DNA of 64,000 nt from Proteocatella sphenisci DSM 23131 (lineage in GTDB: Bacteria > Bacillota > Clostridia > Peptostreptococcales > Filifactoraceae): contig NZ_AUID01000009.1 in NCBI RefSeq assembly GCF_000423525.1, positions 31,414 through 95,413 on the forward strand, written 5' to 3'. This document shows positions 34,287 through 44,117 of the stretch, piece by piece. The stretch's first letter is position 1. The number at the start of each line of letters is the position of its first letter. The notes under the pieces were generated by a model. It saw only the letters and a program-made list of their open reading frames with translations. It searched no databases and was not told where the DNA came from. The position numbers and the translations under genes were made by a program.

Positions 34287-36182
34287 TTATGAAATTTTTT
34301 CTTGGTTATGGTATCCTCTGTAAAATTTATCGATTACTTCTGAGGCTATGCTTTCCGCATCCATCTTGTTAAGTTTGAGCAGTTCTTCTACTGATCCATG
34401 TCTTATAAATTCATCTGGAAGGGTTTTTACAAGAGTTTTTGTATTTGGAGGCATCATACTTATAGCTTTGAATGCAAAGGATCCGTCTACTGGAGCTTCA
34501 TCTATTATTACTACTTTTCCAGTCTTTGCTGCAGTCTTTTTGATTAGTTCCTCATCAAGGGGCTTTATGAATCTAAGATTCACTACTTCTGCATCTATGC
34601 CTTTTTCGCTAAGTCGTTCTTTGACCTCAACTGCTGTAGTCAACATCTTGCCACTGGCGATTATAGATATGTCACGCCCTGGTTCCACTATGACACCCTT
34701 GCCTCTTACTATTACTTCCTCACTGCCGCTTATGTTAGCAGATGATCCACCCCTTGGGTATCTGACAGCTACAGGTCCTTTATATTCATTTACAGCAAAT
34801 TCGAGCATGTTTTCAAACTCTCTATAGTCGCACGGAGCCATTACTGTCATATTTGGAATCTGTGATAAAAATGCTGCATCAAAGACTCCCTGATGGGTTT
34901 CTCCATCATTTCCAACAAGGCCTGATCTGTCAAGTGCAAATACTACGTGCAGATTCTGAGTTGCAACATCATGCAATACCTGATCATAAGCTCTTTGAAG
35001 AAACGATGAATAAAGGGCTACTACAGGTGTTATTCCGTCTGCCGCCATACCAGCTGCCATGGTTACCGCGTGTTGCTCTGCTATTCCTGCATCAAATATC
35101 ATGTCTGGATATTTTTTTTCAAAGTTTGAAAGGCCCGTACCATCTATCATAGCTGCAGAAATAAGAGCAAGATTTTTGTTTTTTGAAGCAATCTTGCACA
35201 TCTTATCTCCAAATACATCTGAATAAGTTGGTTTTGAGCCCATCTTTATGCTCTTTCCGGTTTTTATATCAAAAGATGATACTCCGTGAAAATCATTGGG
35301 TCTATCTTCTGCGGGTTTGTATCCTTTTCCTTTTTTAGTCCTTACGTGAATTATCACTGGCTGTGTTTCTCGCCTGGCTCTTTTCATGACTTTTATAAGT
35401 GCTTCTGTATCATGTCCGTCCACTGGTCCCAGATATTTTAAACCAAGTTCTTCGAAAAGCATATTCGGAACAAGAAATTTCTTTATTCCGCCCTTGGCCC
35501 TGCTCAGTACTTTGTGTATGCCTCTACCTGCAAATGGAATCCTTGATACAAACATTTCTATGTCTTTTTTAGTAGTGAGATAAGCAGGCATAGTCCTTAT
35601 ATTACTAAGGTGACGAGAAAGACCTCCTACATTTTCTGATATGGACATCTCATTATCATTTAAGATAACTATCATTTTTGAATGATTTCTGCCCACGTCA
35701 TTTAGAGCTTCAAAGGCCATCCCTCCTGTTAAAGCACCATCTCCTATTACCGCTATTACTTCATTGCTGCCTTTTCGCAGATCTCTGGCCCTGGCCATCC
35801 CTACTGCAGCAGATATAGAAGTACTGCTGTGTCCCGTATCAAAGCAGTCATATTCACTTTCTTCTCTTTTTGGGAATCCGCTCATTCCATTCAACTGCCT
35901 AAGCGTAGACATCTTGTCTTTTCTTCCTGTTAAGATTTTGTGTGTATAAGACTGATGTCCCACGTCCCATATTAGTTTATCTTGCGGAAAATCAAATACA
36001 TGATGAAGCGCAATTGTAAGTTCTACAACTCCAAGATTGGAAGCCAGATGGCCTCCTGTCTTAGAAATGCTCTCTATTAAAAATGTCCTTATTTCTTTGG
36101 AAAGTATTTTCATCTCTTTTGTACTTAATTTTTTCACATCTTCAGGACAACTTATCCCGTCAATTATACTATTCATTTTCAT
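34287..36182 (-). CDS. dxs: 1-deoxy-D-xylulose-5-phosphate synthase
   Basis: Thiamine-diphosphate enzyme joining pyruvate and glyceraldehyde 3-phosphate, the first step of the MEP isoprenoid pathway. Motifs are SKTGGHLASNLGVVELTIAL, DVGHQSYTHKILTGR, VIGDGALTGGMAFEALND (diphosphate binding, with NDNEMSIS following), GIAEQHAVTMAAG (catalytic Glu region) and RYPRGGSS. At 631 residues it is full length. AGGAAG precedes the start. It follows lepA by 18 nt and probably shares its promoter. Confidence 0.97.
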   Translation of the reverse strand: MKMNSIIDGISCPEDVKKLSTKEMKILSKEIRTFLIESISKTGGHLASNLGVVELTIALHHVFDFPQDKLIWDVGHQSYTHKILTGRKDKMSTLRQLNGMSGFPKREESEYDCFDTGHSSTSISAAVGMARARDLRKGSNEVIAVIGDGALTGGMAFEALNDVGRNHSKMIVILNDNEMSISENVGGLSRHLSNIRTMPAYLTTKKDIEMFVSRIPFAGRGIHKVLSRAKGGIKKFLVPNMLFEELGLKYLGPVDGHDTEALIKVMKRARRETQPVIIHVRTKKGKGYKPAEDRPNDFHGVSSFDIKTGKSIKMGSKPTYSDVFGDKMCKIASKNKNLALISAAMIDGTGLSNFEKKYPDMIFDAGIAEQHAVTMAAGMAADGITPVVALYSSFLQRAYDQVLHDVATQNLHVVFALDRSGLVGNDGETHQGVFDAAFLSQIPNMTVMAPCDYREFENMLEFAVNEYKGPVAVRYPRGGSSANISGSEEVIVRGKGVIVEPGRDISIIASGKMLTTAVEVKERLSEKGIDAEVVNLRFIKPLDEELIKKTAAKTGKVVIIDEAPVDGSFAFKAISMMPPNTKTLVKTLPDEFIRHGSVEELLKLNKMDAESIASEVIDKFYRGYHNQEKIS

Positions 36183-36200
36183 ATCACTTCCTATAATTAA

Positions 36201-38003
36201 TTAATCATCAAGTTTAAGAACAGACATAAATGCTTTTTGAGGTACTTCAACATTACCTATTTGACGCATTCTCTTCTTTCCTTCTTTCTGTTTTTCAAGA
36301 AGCTTTCTTTTTCTGGATATATCTCCTCCATAGCATTTTGCAAGTACGTCTTTTCTGTATGCGCTGATTGTTTCTCTTGCAATTACCTTAGTTCCTACAG
36401 CTGCCTGAATTGGAACCGGGAATTGATGCTTTGGAATTTCATCTTTTAGTTTTTCACACATTACCCTGCCTCTTTTTTGAGCAGTAGTCTCGTGGACTAT
36501 AAATGAAAGTGCATCCACTTGTTCTCTATTGATGAGGATATCCAGCTTTACAAGATCTGACTTCACGTATTCCTTAAATTCGTAATCAAAGGAGCCATAG
36601 CCCTTAGTTCTTGATTTAAGCGAATCAAAGAAGTCATAAACAACCTCATTAAGTGGAAGATTATAATGCAGAGTGACTCTCTTTGTATCGAGATACTCCA
36701 TATTTATCATATCTCCACGTCTGTCCTGCGCAAGCTCCATAACTGCTCCTACATAATCTTTGGGAACTATTATAGCTGCCTTTACAATCGGTTCTTCTAT
36801 ATGCTGTATCTCTGTTGGAGCAGGTAGGTTTGCTGGATTTTGTATCATAAGGACCTCACCGTCATTTTTGACAACTCTGTATACAACTGAAGGCGCGGTA
36901 GTTATCATGTCCAGGTTAAATTCTCTTTCAAGTCTTTCCTGGATTATCTCCATATGCAGAAGTCCGAGGAATCCGCATCTGAATCCAAATCCAAGTGCTA
37001 CTGAAGTCTCTGGTTCAAATTCCAGTGCCGCATCATTTACCTGAAGTTTTTCAAGGGCATCTCTTACGTTTTCGTACTTTTCTCCCTCTGCAGGGTAAAC
37101 TCCACAGTAAACCATAGGAGTTACCTTTTTATAGCCCGGAAGTGGATCTTGCGCCGGATTGGCCGCAGTAGTTATAGTGTCTCCTACGCGGCAGGTTCTT
37201 ATTTCCTTTATAGAAGCAGCAATGTATCCTACATCTCCGGCCTCAAGCGATTCTACTGGAATGTGCCCCGGTGAAACTACCCCAACTTCTACAACCTCGA
37301 ATTCTTTTTTGGTATTCATCATCTTTATTATGTCGCCTTTTTTTACCTTACCGTCAAATACTCTGACATAGGCAATAACTCCCTTGTAGCTGTCATAATA
37401 GGAGTCAAATATAAGTGCTTTTAGAGGTTTTTCTGTATCTCCTGATGGCGCTGGTACATATTTTACTATTGCCTCCAGTACATCCTTTATATTTATTCCA
37501 TCTTTTGCCGAGATAAGTGGTGCATAAGATGCATCTATACCTATTATGTCTTCTATCTCTTCTTTTATTTCATCAGGTCTTGCGCTTGGCAGGTCTATCT
37601 TGTTTATTACAGGCACTACCTCCAGGTCCTGCTCAATAGCCAGATATACGTTGGCCATAGTCTGGGCTTCTACTCCCTGAGCCGCGTCCACCACAAGAAG
37701 TGCGCCTTCGCAGGCAGCCAGGCTCCTTGAAACCTCATAGTTAAAGTCCACGTGTCCAGGTGTATCTATAAGGTTAAAGTAATATTCTTCTCCATCATCT
37801 GCCTTGTATATTAACCTTATACTCTGCAGTTTTATAGTAATACCTCTCTCACGCTCCAGATCCATGTTGTCCAGAAGCTGTTTTTTCATATCTCTATGAG
37901 CTACTACACCTGTTTGTTCTATCAATCTATCAGCTAATGTTGATTTTCCGTGGTCAATATGGGCGATTATACTAAAATTTCTAGTTCTTTGTTGCTTGTC
38001 CAT
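36201..38003 (-). CDS. lepA: Elongation factor 4 (LepA)
   Basis: Translational GTPase that acts on stalled or mistranslocated ribosomes. The reading frame shows [15 protein letters not shown] (P-loop), [38 protein letters not shown] and the LepA-specific C-terminal domain ([39 protein letters not shown]). The ATG at 38003 lies 8 nt after AGGAG. The TTG-initiated longer form at 38021 includes that site and is rejected. 600 residues, normal. Confidence 0.97.
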   Translation of the reverse strand: MDKQQRTRNFSIIAHIDHGKSTLADRLIEQTGVVAHRDMKKQLLDNMDLERERGITIKLQSIRLIYKADDGEEYYFNLIDTPGHVDFNYEVSRSLAACEGALLVVDAAQGVEAQTMANVYLAIEQDLEVVPVINKIDLPSARPDEIKEEIEDIIGIDASYAPLISAKDGINIKDVLEAIVKYVPAPSGDTEKPLKALIFDSYYDSYKGVIAYVRVFDGKVKKGDIIKMMNTKKEFEVVEVGVVSPGHIPVESLEAGDVGYIAASIKEIRTCRVGDTITTAANPAQDPLPGYKKVTPMVYCGVYPAEGEKYENVRDALEKLQVNDAALEFEPETSVALGFGFRCGFLGLLHMEIIQERLEREFNLDMITTAPSVVYRVVKNDGEVLMIQNPANLPAPTEIQHIEEPIVKAAIIVPKDYVGAVMELAQDRRGDMINMEYLDTKRVTLHYNLPLNEVVYDFFDSLKSRTKGYGSFDYEFKEYVKSDLVKLDILINREQVDALSFIVHETTAQKRGRVMCEKLKDEIPKHQFPVPIQAAVGTKVIARETISAYRKDVLAKCYGGDISRKRKLLEKQKEGKKRMRQIGNVEVPQKAFMSVLKLDD

Positions 38004-38038
38004 ATAGTTTTCTCCTCTCAATATATCCTAACCTTTAT

Positions 38039-38067
38039 ATTTTATCCGAAGTTCAGGTTTTTTTCAA
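38039..38067 (-). promoter_or_regulatory. Promoter of lepA-dxs
   Basis: TTGAAA (38067-38062) and TAAAAT (38044-38039) separated by 17 nt on the minus strand. Confidence 0.7.
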
Positions 38068-38110
38068 TCACAATAGGGTTAAAAATTTTTCTTTTTTTAT
38101 CTTTTTAATA

Positions 38111-38139
38111 TTTACACTCATTAATTTCTATGGTATACT
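38111..38139 (+). promoter_or_regulatory. Promoter of rpsT
   Basis: TTTACA (38111-38116) and TATACT (38134-38139) separated by 17 nt. Confidence 0.75.
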
Positions 38140-38187
38140 CATATACGTTATTAATGTCTATTTTTAATTTGGTGGGAGGTGAATCAA

Positions 38188-38451
38188 TTGGCTAATATTA
38201 AATCAGCAAAGAAAAGAATATCTGTAACAGCAAAGAAAACTGCTATCAATAGAATGAGAAAATCTCAGGTTAAGACTGCTATCAGAAGATTTGAAGAAGC
38301 TGTAGCTGCAGGTAATACTGAGCTTGCTACTTCTGCGTTCCAATATGCTCAGAAGAAAATAATGCAAGTTGCTACAAAAGGAACAATCCATAAGAATGCT
38401 GCATCCAGAAAAGTATCTAGACTTGCTGCAAAGCTTAATACTGCAAAATAG
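38188..38451 (+). CDS. rpsT: 30S ribosomal protein S20 (TTG start)
   Basis: Binds the 5' domain of 16S rRNA. From the TTG at 38188 the protein reads as the canonical ANIKSAKKRISVTAKK N-terminus, with GGGAGG 8 nt upstream. A GTG at 38179 overlaps the ribosome-binding site. S20 genes commonly use a weak start codon, which allows autogenous repression. 87 residues, single-gene transcript with its own promoter and terminator. Confidence 0.96.
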   Translation: MANIKSAKKRISVTAKKTAINRMRKSQVKTAIRRFEEAVAAGNTELATSAFQYAQKKIMQVATKGTIHKNAASRKVSRLAAKLNTAK

Positions 38452-38497
38452 TACAAGAATTTTATTAAAATAATAATTTCAACTTACTATATCAGGG

Positions 38498-38546
38498 AGT
38501 CAAATAATACCATAGTATTACTATGGTTATTTATTTGACTCTTTTT
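38498..38546. terminator. Terminator between rpsT and holA
   Basis: AGTCAAATAA pairs with TTATTTGACT, with an inner ACCATAGTA/TACTATGGT helix, followed by TTTTT on the plus strand. It lies between converging genes and may serve both. Confidence 0.92.
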
Positions 38547-38570
38547 AGCGTTCAGATTTTATTTTAAAGC

Positions 38571-39644
38571 CTAAGCTTCTGATAAAGATGCAAAAACCCT
38601 GCTCAGAGCCATTTCTCCATACACGTTTTCCTGAAGCATTCCAGTCTTAAATTCATAATCTGTTTTTATTATTACTTCGAGGCATCTTACTGCTTTTTTC
38701 CTTCCAATGCCTTTAAGATTTTCAAGTCCTATTTTTATAGCGTAGGGATGTTTTCCCATCACCTGGGCAGCCATGGCCTGTGTATATCCTTTTTCTATAT
38801 AATATGAGGCTTTTATCATTGTAGAAAGGCTGCTTGCAATAGTAGCAAGTATCTTTATAGCTGGCTCTCCTTTGTTCACAAGATTACTGTATGTAACAAA
38901 GGCTTGCTGCTTCTCATTTTTTATTATACAGTCTATAAGTTTGAATACATCTGAATCAAATTCTCTTATGAACAAAGACTCTATTTCCGAATTACTTATG
39001 CTGCCTTTTTCCTTTACATAGCTTAGTATCTTATCTAACTCAGCATTTATTTCTCTGATTGTCTTTGTGTTATCTTTGAATAGATATCCAGACAAGTCCA
39101 TGTAATATCTTATCTTGTCTTTCTCAAGCTTTATCTTATCATCTGTTTTTTCCCTGATTTCTTCAGCTATATATTCTTCAAGTTCTCTTGCATTTAAATT
39201 TCCAAGGGGAAAAGTTGTCATCATAGCGCTGATCTCGGTAAGAAGTTTAGGATAAGAAGATTTTTTGTTGTTATTTTCTGACTTAACTTCAATTGCAGAA
39301 GAGCTCACCACCAGATTTATAGCGGGATCGAGTTTATCTATTATCTCTTTAAATTTCACATTATCTTCTTTTGTCCACAAATTTGAAGCTCCCTGTGTAA
39401 ACTGGAAGTTCTTAAGATGTATTACCCTGCAGCTGTCCATCATGGGAACTGACTCCAGCCTGGTATAAAAATCGTTGAACAAAGTAGTTTTTTGGTCAAT
39501 TTCTGTATAATTAAAGCTGGCAAAGTCCTTATTTAACTTTGTTTTTAATAGCTCCACCGCATATGATATAAAGTAGTCCTCCTGTCCAAAAACCAGAAAT
39601 CGGTTGTTTTCAAGTAATGATTTTCGGAAGCTTTTCAAATTCAT
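38571..39644 (-). CDS. holA: DNA polymerase III delta subunit
   Basis: Opens the beta clamp during clamp loading. The 357-residue protein has the diverged AAA+ layout of HolA: FLVFGQEDYFISYAVELLK near the N-terminus, NLVVSSSAIEVKS, LGNLNARELEEYIAEE, EIESLFIREFDSDVFKLIDC and the C-terminal KHPYAIKIGLENLKG collar region. Motif A and B residues are degenerate, as expected for delta. Its start overlaps the end of the comEC gene by 35 bp, and AAGGAG lies inside comEC. This holA-comEC pairing is common in Firmicutes. Confidence 0.9.
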   Translation of the reverse strand: MNLKSFRKSLLENNRFLVFGQEDYFISYAVELLKTKLNKDFASFNYTEIDQKTTLFNDFYTRLESVPMMDSCRVIHLKNFQFTQGASNLWTKEDNVKFKEIIDKLDPAINLVVSSSAIEVKSENNNKKSSYPKLLTEISAMMTTFPLGNLNARELEEYIAEEIREKTDDKIKLEKDKIRYYMDLSGYLFKDNTKTIREINAELDKILSYVKEKGSISNSEIESLFIREFDSDVFKLIDCIIKNEKQQAFVTYSNLVNKGEPAIKILATIASSLSTMIKASYYIEKGYTQAMAAQVMGKHPYAIKIGLENLKGIGRKKAVRCLEVIIKTDYEFKTGMLQENVYGEMALSRVFASLSEA

Positions 39645-40905
39645 ATAGGTTCTCCTTGATAATCTTTATTTCCCATAACTTGTATATCACAAGTATTATA
39701 CCATAATATAGCCCTATTTTCCAAATATCTGTTTCAATATTCTCTAAATAAGAATATGGCAGATTTTCAAACATAATATTAACGCTGAGCATAAGGTCCT
39801 TGATCATGATTGCTCCATGAGATACGTACTTTGCAAATATGAATGTAAATGGAATTATGAGCGATGCTGCATAAAACATCATTGACACCAGAAAGAGGGC
39901 CATGGCAAGCGAAATCAAAGGGATTACCAGGAAATTTGCCGCAACTCCAGTCAGAGGCATCACATTAAAATAATAAATTACCATTGGCAAAGTAAGAATC
40001 TGAGCCGACAAAGTTACAGATATAAATGAGGGTATACCATATTTTTGGGCAACAGGCATAAAAATGGCAATAGATATTACACTTGCAAATGAAAGCTGGT
40101 ATCCCACATCGTATATGTAATACGGATTTACTGTCGCCATAAGTGCTGCCGTTATAAAGGCGCTGCTAATGAGACTGTATCTTTGTTCTTTAATAAATGA
40201 AATATAATATATTACAAAAAAAACTACAGCTCTTATTATGGAGGGTCTAAGCCCTGTAAGAAAGGCATATATTATTAATATAATGCAGGCTGCTGAGCCT
40301 CTTTGTCTCACAGGAATACTCATCAGGGCAAAATTTATGAAAACAAGTATTATACCTGTATGAAATCCAGACAGGGCAAGGATGTGAGCCGTTCCTGTAC
40401 GCGAAAATGAAGTCTTTGTAAATTCATCCAGCTCTGATTTATTTCCATAAAAAAGAGCCTTGAATATAGGTGAATCCGAGCGGTAAAGCCTGTCAATATG
40501 GGTATCGAGAATCTCTGTAAATCTTCCTCTTATAGAATAAATCCCTTTTTTATGGCCTTTCACTTCGATTGATTTTGGATAAGATATGTAATTTATATTC
40601 CTGGCTTTTAGATAGGTCGTGTATGAGTGGTTCTGATATTTTTGTATATAGTATTCAGAACTCATGAGCTTTCCACTGAAAGTTATGACGTCTCCTGGCT
40701 TTACTGTCTGCTCTTTGTCATAGCTTTTTATAAGCGTTTTTCCTGTATGAATTTCCAGGTGATTTTCTTTCATTTCAACTGACTTTACCGTTCCTGTATC
40801 AGTTATACTCCTGTAAGTCTCTACCTGAGGATCTGCATCAAAGGTAATAAAAAATGCGAAGATGATTACGCTGACAAATATCAAAAAAGAATATTGTCTT
40901 ATCAT
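39610..40905 (-). CDS. comEC: ComEC/Rec2-like DNA-uptake channel protein lacking the metallo-beta-lactamase domain
   Basis: Membrane protein of 431 residues with an N-terminal segment, an OB-like extracellular part (about 25-110) and the Competence domain (SGFHTGIILVFINFALM, GLRPSIIRAVVFFVIYY, YIYDVGYQLSFASVISIAIF). Family members of about 700-800 residues carry a C-terminal metallo-beta-lactamase domain after this; here the gene ends at the start of holA without it. No frameshifted remainder is visible. The ATG at 40905 follows GGAGGTGACT; the track to 40923 includes that site. A separate secreted hydrolase of the same type lies at 43231-44115. Confidence 0.87.
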   Translation of the reverse strand: MIRQYSFLIFVSVIIFAFFITFDADPQVETYRSITDTGTVKSVEMKENHLEIHTGKTLIKSYDKEQTVKPGDVITFSGKLMSSEYYIQKYQNHSYTTYLKARNINYISYPKSIEVKGHKKGIYSIRGRFTEILDTHIDRLYRSDSPIFKALFYGNKSELDEFTKTSFSRTGTAHILALSGFHTGIILVFINFALMSIPVRQRGSAACIILIIYAFLTGLRPSIIRAVVFFVIYYISFIKEQRYSLISSAFITAALMATVNPYYIYDVGYQLSFASVISIAIFMPVAQKYGIPSFISVTLSAQILTLPMVIYYFNVMPLTGVAANFLVIPLISLAMALFLVSMMFYAASLIIPFTFIFAKYVSHGAIMIKDLMLSVNIMFENLPYSYLENIETDIWKIGLYYGIILVIYKLWEIKIIKENLYEFEKLPKIIT

Positions 40906-40926
40906 AGTCACCTCCGCATTCATATT

Positions 40927-42153
40927 TTAAATGAAATCGTTTATATAGTTTTCTCTTATATCTTGTCCTAAAAGCTCTGCAAAGAATGCTCTGTCATAAT
41001 CGTTTTTGAATACAATGCGTCCAGCCCTTTCAAGGTCTGTAACGTTAGATGATTTCATATAAAGAGCTGCCAGGTCCGATATATCTATATTCATATAAGG
41101 AATATGGACCTCTGCTTCTTCATTTACAAAATAGTTTTCTTTAAAGTTGTTTTCTTTTATAATATCATCTCTTATTTCAATCTGAAATGGCCTCATTTGA
41201 TTCAGGTCTGATTTTCTGTTAATCATTTCGCAGAGTATGTTTTTTGCATTTATTACCCTTAGCATCATAAAACTCTTTTTGATTACCTTGTATTTGTTAT
41301 CATATTTTATAAAAAGATTAAACAGTTCATGCTGAGGCGTAACAATGTCTACTATGCGAAACTGTGTTATATGAGATTTTATTATACTCATCATAGCATT
41401 GAATGAGTCTTTATTACTAAAGATCATCTCTGTGACCGCAGCCTGATCTTTGGAATACCTGGGAAGTATCATCATGTACCCACAAAGCTGACTGCCTTCA
41501 TAAGTCACAAAGAGTTCTCCTCCATCTATAGCAAGTTCTTCAAGCTTGTTGATAAAATAATCCTGATCTCTTTTTATATATGCATACTTGTCCAAAATAT
41601 TCTTATGATAAAAATTGCTCATCTGAGTCACTGTTTTTAAGAGATCATTTTTAGCATGTCCATTTTCATAATTGGCAGTAAGTATTGAGTCAAGATTTAT
41701 CCTTTTTGTCGTGCACTTGGATCTTTCTGCTTTGATGTTGGCAAGTTCTACATTAAATTCGTAACGATAAAAGCAGTTTGTGTATCCATATCTTGTGTAT
41801 ATATCTGTATCTATTGGCATCAGTATAGATACATCTTCGCCGTTCATATACTCAAAGTTTAGGGTATCTTTCATTATTGCCGATGAATAACCCTTACCCC
41901 TGCTCTCAGGCTCTACGCACACACCCACAATGTAATTAACATCTTTGCATATCTCATCTACTACAAGAGTATATGGATGAAGCTGAAGAGATGCCTGCAT
42001 GTTCTCTTGATCGTCTTCAGTTATTATATTTTTTTCCTGTCTGTATCTTTTAGTGAAATAGTACTCTATAAATTCAGGAGTATCTGCAAAGCAGTAGGTC
42101 CATAATTTTTTAACATCTTTTACATTCTTGGAGCTGACTATACCCGTTTTCAT
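40927..42153 (-). CDS. Eis-like GNAT acetyltransferase
   Basis: 408 residues with the Eis-family layout: an N-terminal GNAT domain (VGVCVEPESRGKGYSSAIMK is the acetyl-CoA loop, MPIDTDIYTRYGYTNCF the C-terminal strand region), a second degenerate GNAT domain (SQLCGYMMILPRY), and a C-terminal sterol-carrier-like domain ending in LGQDIRENYINDFI. The aromatic-rich C-terminus is typical. It may acetylate small amines or peptides; the substrate is unknown. It sits 6 nt after the DUF2156 gene and 21 nt before comEC, in one likely transcript. Confidence 0.8.
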   Translation of the reverse strand: MKTGIVSSKNVKDVKKLWTYCFADTPEFIEYYFTKRYRQEKNIITEDDQENMQASLQLHPYTLVVDEICKDVNYIVGVCVEPESRGKGYSSAIMKDTLNFEYMNGEDVSILMPIDTDIYTRYGYTNCFYRYEFNVELANIKAERSKCTTKRINLDSILTANYENGHAKNDLLKTVTQMSNFYHKNILDKYAYIKRDQDYFINKLEELAIDGGELFVTYEGSQLCGYMMILPRYSKDQAAVTEMIFSNKDSFNAMMSIIKSHITQFRIVDIVTPQHELFNLFIKYDNKYKVIKKSFMMLRVINAKNILCEMINRKSDLNQMRPFQIEIRDDIIKENNFKENYFVNEEAEVHIPYMNIDISDLAALYMKSSNVTDLERAGRIVFKNDYDRAFFAELLGQDIRENYINDFI

Positions 42154-42159
42154 AAATGC

Positions 42160-43071
42160 CTACCTTTCTGTAAGATAATATTTTTCAACAAGTTTAATAG
42201 GTTTATATGACAGTTTTGCCTTCCTGAGTCCTTCTATCCCCAAGTCATCTTCTCTGTTTACATACTTTACATCTGGAAACTCATTTTCAAGGAAAAGCTT
42301 GTTTATGGCGGAATAAATTCCTTTTACAGACGGGTTTGCTTTTTCTATCTGAATCCCTAACATATCCGGATTCATTTTGGAGCCAAAAGTGAATGCTTCC
42401 AGCTCATTATCTATATATATACCACCTATTTTAAGGCAGTTGAATTTTTCAGCATTTTTTAGTACTTTTTTTATAGCAAGGTTTTCACCTATAAGATTCC
42501 TGTCTTTTTCTTTGGAAAATGCCCATTTGTCTGATAATCTCAGACACTGGTCAAACTCAGATTTTTCAATTGCCTTGTATACAAATCTGTCTTGATATTC
42601 TTTTACAAAAGCGTTGTAGTGATTCTTCTTGGAGTGCATTTTTCTTCCGCCCAGAGTCCTCAGGGATTCCGCTTCATATACATAGTCGTAATCGTCCCTG
42701 TCTGTATGACATTCAAACATATGTGGATATTTTTCATCCATGTATGTTTTCAAAGGCTCTGTTACTACTTTTAAGGCGACTTTTTGCTCAACACCTGCAA
42801 ATATATCAAAGATGTCCTGAAGCGCTGTTTTGAGATCTTTTTCATCGCAAAGAGGCATCATAGCGAACATGCCCTCGTCCGAGTGCCCAAAAAGAAGTAT
42901 ATAGTCCTCTCTTTTTAAATAATGAAAATCATATACAGCCTGCCACATGTATAAAGTAATAAAACTATATTCACAGGCTTCGTAATTAACCTTTAGGAAA
43001 TATGGTCTCATCTCATGGAGGGAGTCTGCAACAATCTGCCTGCATCCATCTATTTTTTCGTATAAACTAAT
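42160..43071 (-). CDS. DUF2156-family protein (aminoacyl-phospholipid-transferase-like fold), probable ATT start
   Basis: DUF2156 proteins share the tandem GNAT fold of the MprF lysyltransferase domain, but the free-standing ones are uncharacterised. Typical stretches are EYSFITLYMWQ near the N-terminus, GGRKMHSKKNHYNAF in the middle and VKYVNREDDLGIEGLRKAKL at the end. The first ATG in frame (43011) has no ribosome-binding site. Reading further upstream reaches an ATT at 43071 placed 8 nt after AGGAGG, giving 303 residues and an N-terminus more like the family. No ATG, GTG or TTG occurs between. First gene of DUF2156-Eis-comEC-holA. Confidence 0.72.
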   Translation of the reverse strand: MSLYEKIDGCRQIVADSLHEMRPYFLKVNYEACEYSFITLYMWQAVYDFHYLKREDYILLFGHSDEGMFAMMPLCDEKDLKTALQDIFDIFAGVEQKVALKVVTEPLKTYMDEKYPHMFECHTDRDDYDYVYEAESLRTLGGRKMHSKKNHYNAFVKEYQDRFVYKAIEKSEFDQCLRLSDKWAFSKEKDRNLIGENLAIKKVLKNAEKFNCLKIGGIYIDNELEAFTFGSKMNPDMLGIQIEKANPSVKGIYSAINKLFLENEFPDVKYVNREDDLGIEGLRKAKLSYKPIKLVEKYYLTER

Positions 43072-43158
43072 ATGAATCGCCTCCTTTTTTATATGACTAA
43101 TTATACTCTACTTGCAAAAGTTATACAACCAGGATACTTTACAAAAAGCTGATTAAAT

Positions 43159-43187
43159 TTGTAATTGGCCAAGATATATATTATAAT
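43159..43187 (+). promoter_or_regulatory. Promoter of the secreted hydrolase gene
   Basis: TTGTAA (43159-43164) and TATAAT (43182-43187) with a 17-nt spacer. Confidence 0.7.
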
Positions 43188-43230
43188 TATATTTGATTTA
43201 CAAATGATATATTATAGAAAAGAGGCTTAA

Positions 43231-44115
43231 ATGACTACATTAAAAAAATTATTACTATCATCAATTCTTCTACTGTCTATTTTACTTTACAATGGATGCG
43301 ATTCATTAATTGAACCTGTAACAGATCTTGAAATGCACTTTATTGATGTTGGTCAGGGAGACTCTACTCTCATACTTACCCCCGATGGATACACCATGCT
43401 CATTGATGCCGGGGATAACACTCAGGGAAAAAATGTAGTTTCTTATATACGATCGCTTGGAATAAACAAAATTGATGTGCTTGTAGGTACTCATCCCGAT
43501 GCCGACCACGTTGGTGGGATTGACGATATTATAAAGAGCTTTGAAATAGGCGATTTCTATATGCCAAGAACAACTCATGACACAAAAACATTTGAAGATG
43601 TGCTTTTAGCTGCAAAATCCAAAGGATTAAAAATCAAGGCTGCAGAGTCTGACAAGTTAATAGCTTTTGACCCTGAAACAAAAGCAATATTTTTAAGTCC
43701 GGAAAACAAAAAATATTCTAATAACAACGCATATTCTGCAGTAATACAAATCACTTATGGCAGCAATAAATTCCTGTTTACGGGTGATGCTGAAAAGGAA
43801 AATGAAAAAGAAATGATAAAAAAATACGGAAATGTTCTTAAAAGTGACCTTATAAAACTTGCTCATCATGGGAGCGCTACTTCAAACACACCTGAATTTC
43901 TTGATATTGTCGACCCTGAAGTTGCTACAGTCTCATGTGCATACAAAAATAAATATTCACATCCTCACAGTGAAATTCTTAAATATCTAAAAGAAAAAGA
44001 CATACCGCTTTATCGAACTGACGAACAAGGAACAATTATTATTTATTCAGACGGTGAAAATTTGTCAGTAGATCAGGAATCTGCTGGAAGCTACACCTAC
44101 AGAAAGGGGAATTAG
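43231..44115 (+). CDS. Secreted ComEC/Rec2-type metallo-beta-lactamase-fold hydrolase
   Basis: 294 residues. An N-terminal hydrophobic segment (about 5-20) ends at a cysteine in LLYNGCDS, an imperfect lipobox, so the protein is probably a surface lipoprotein or anchored by that segment. The hydrolase domain follows: MHFIDVGQGDSTLIL, the metal motif THPDADHVGG, FLFTGDAEKENE and KLAHHGSATSNTPEFLD. This is the domain that forms the C-terminus of ordinary ComEC, where it is thought to degrade the non-transported DNA strand. It is followed at 2 nt by a DUF3006 gene, the usual partner. Confidence 0.88.
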   Translation: MTTLKKLLLSSILLLSILLYNGCDSLIEPVTDLEMHFIDVGQGDSTLILTPDGYTMLIDAGDNTQGKNVVSYIRSLGINKIDVLVGTHPDADHVGGIDDIIKSFEIGDFYMPRTTHDTKTFEDVLLAAKSKGLKIKAAESDKLIAFDPETKAIFLSPENKKYSNNNAYSAVIQITYGSNKFLFTGDAEKENEKEMIKKYGNVLKSDLIKLAHHGSATSNTPEFLDIVDPEVATVSCAYKNKYSHPHSEILKYLKEKDIPLYRTDEQGTIIIYSDGENLSVDQESAGSYTYRKGN

Positions 44116-44117
44116 TT

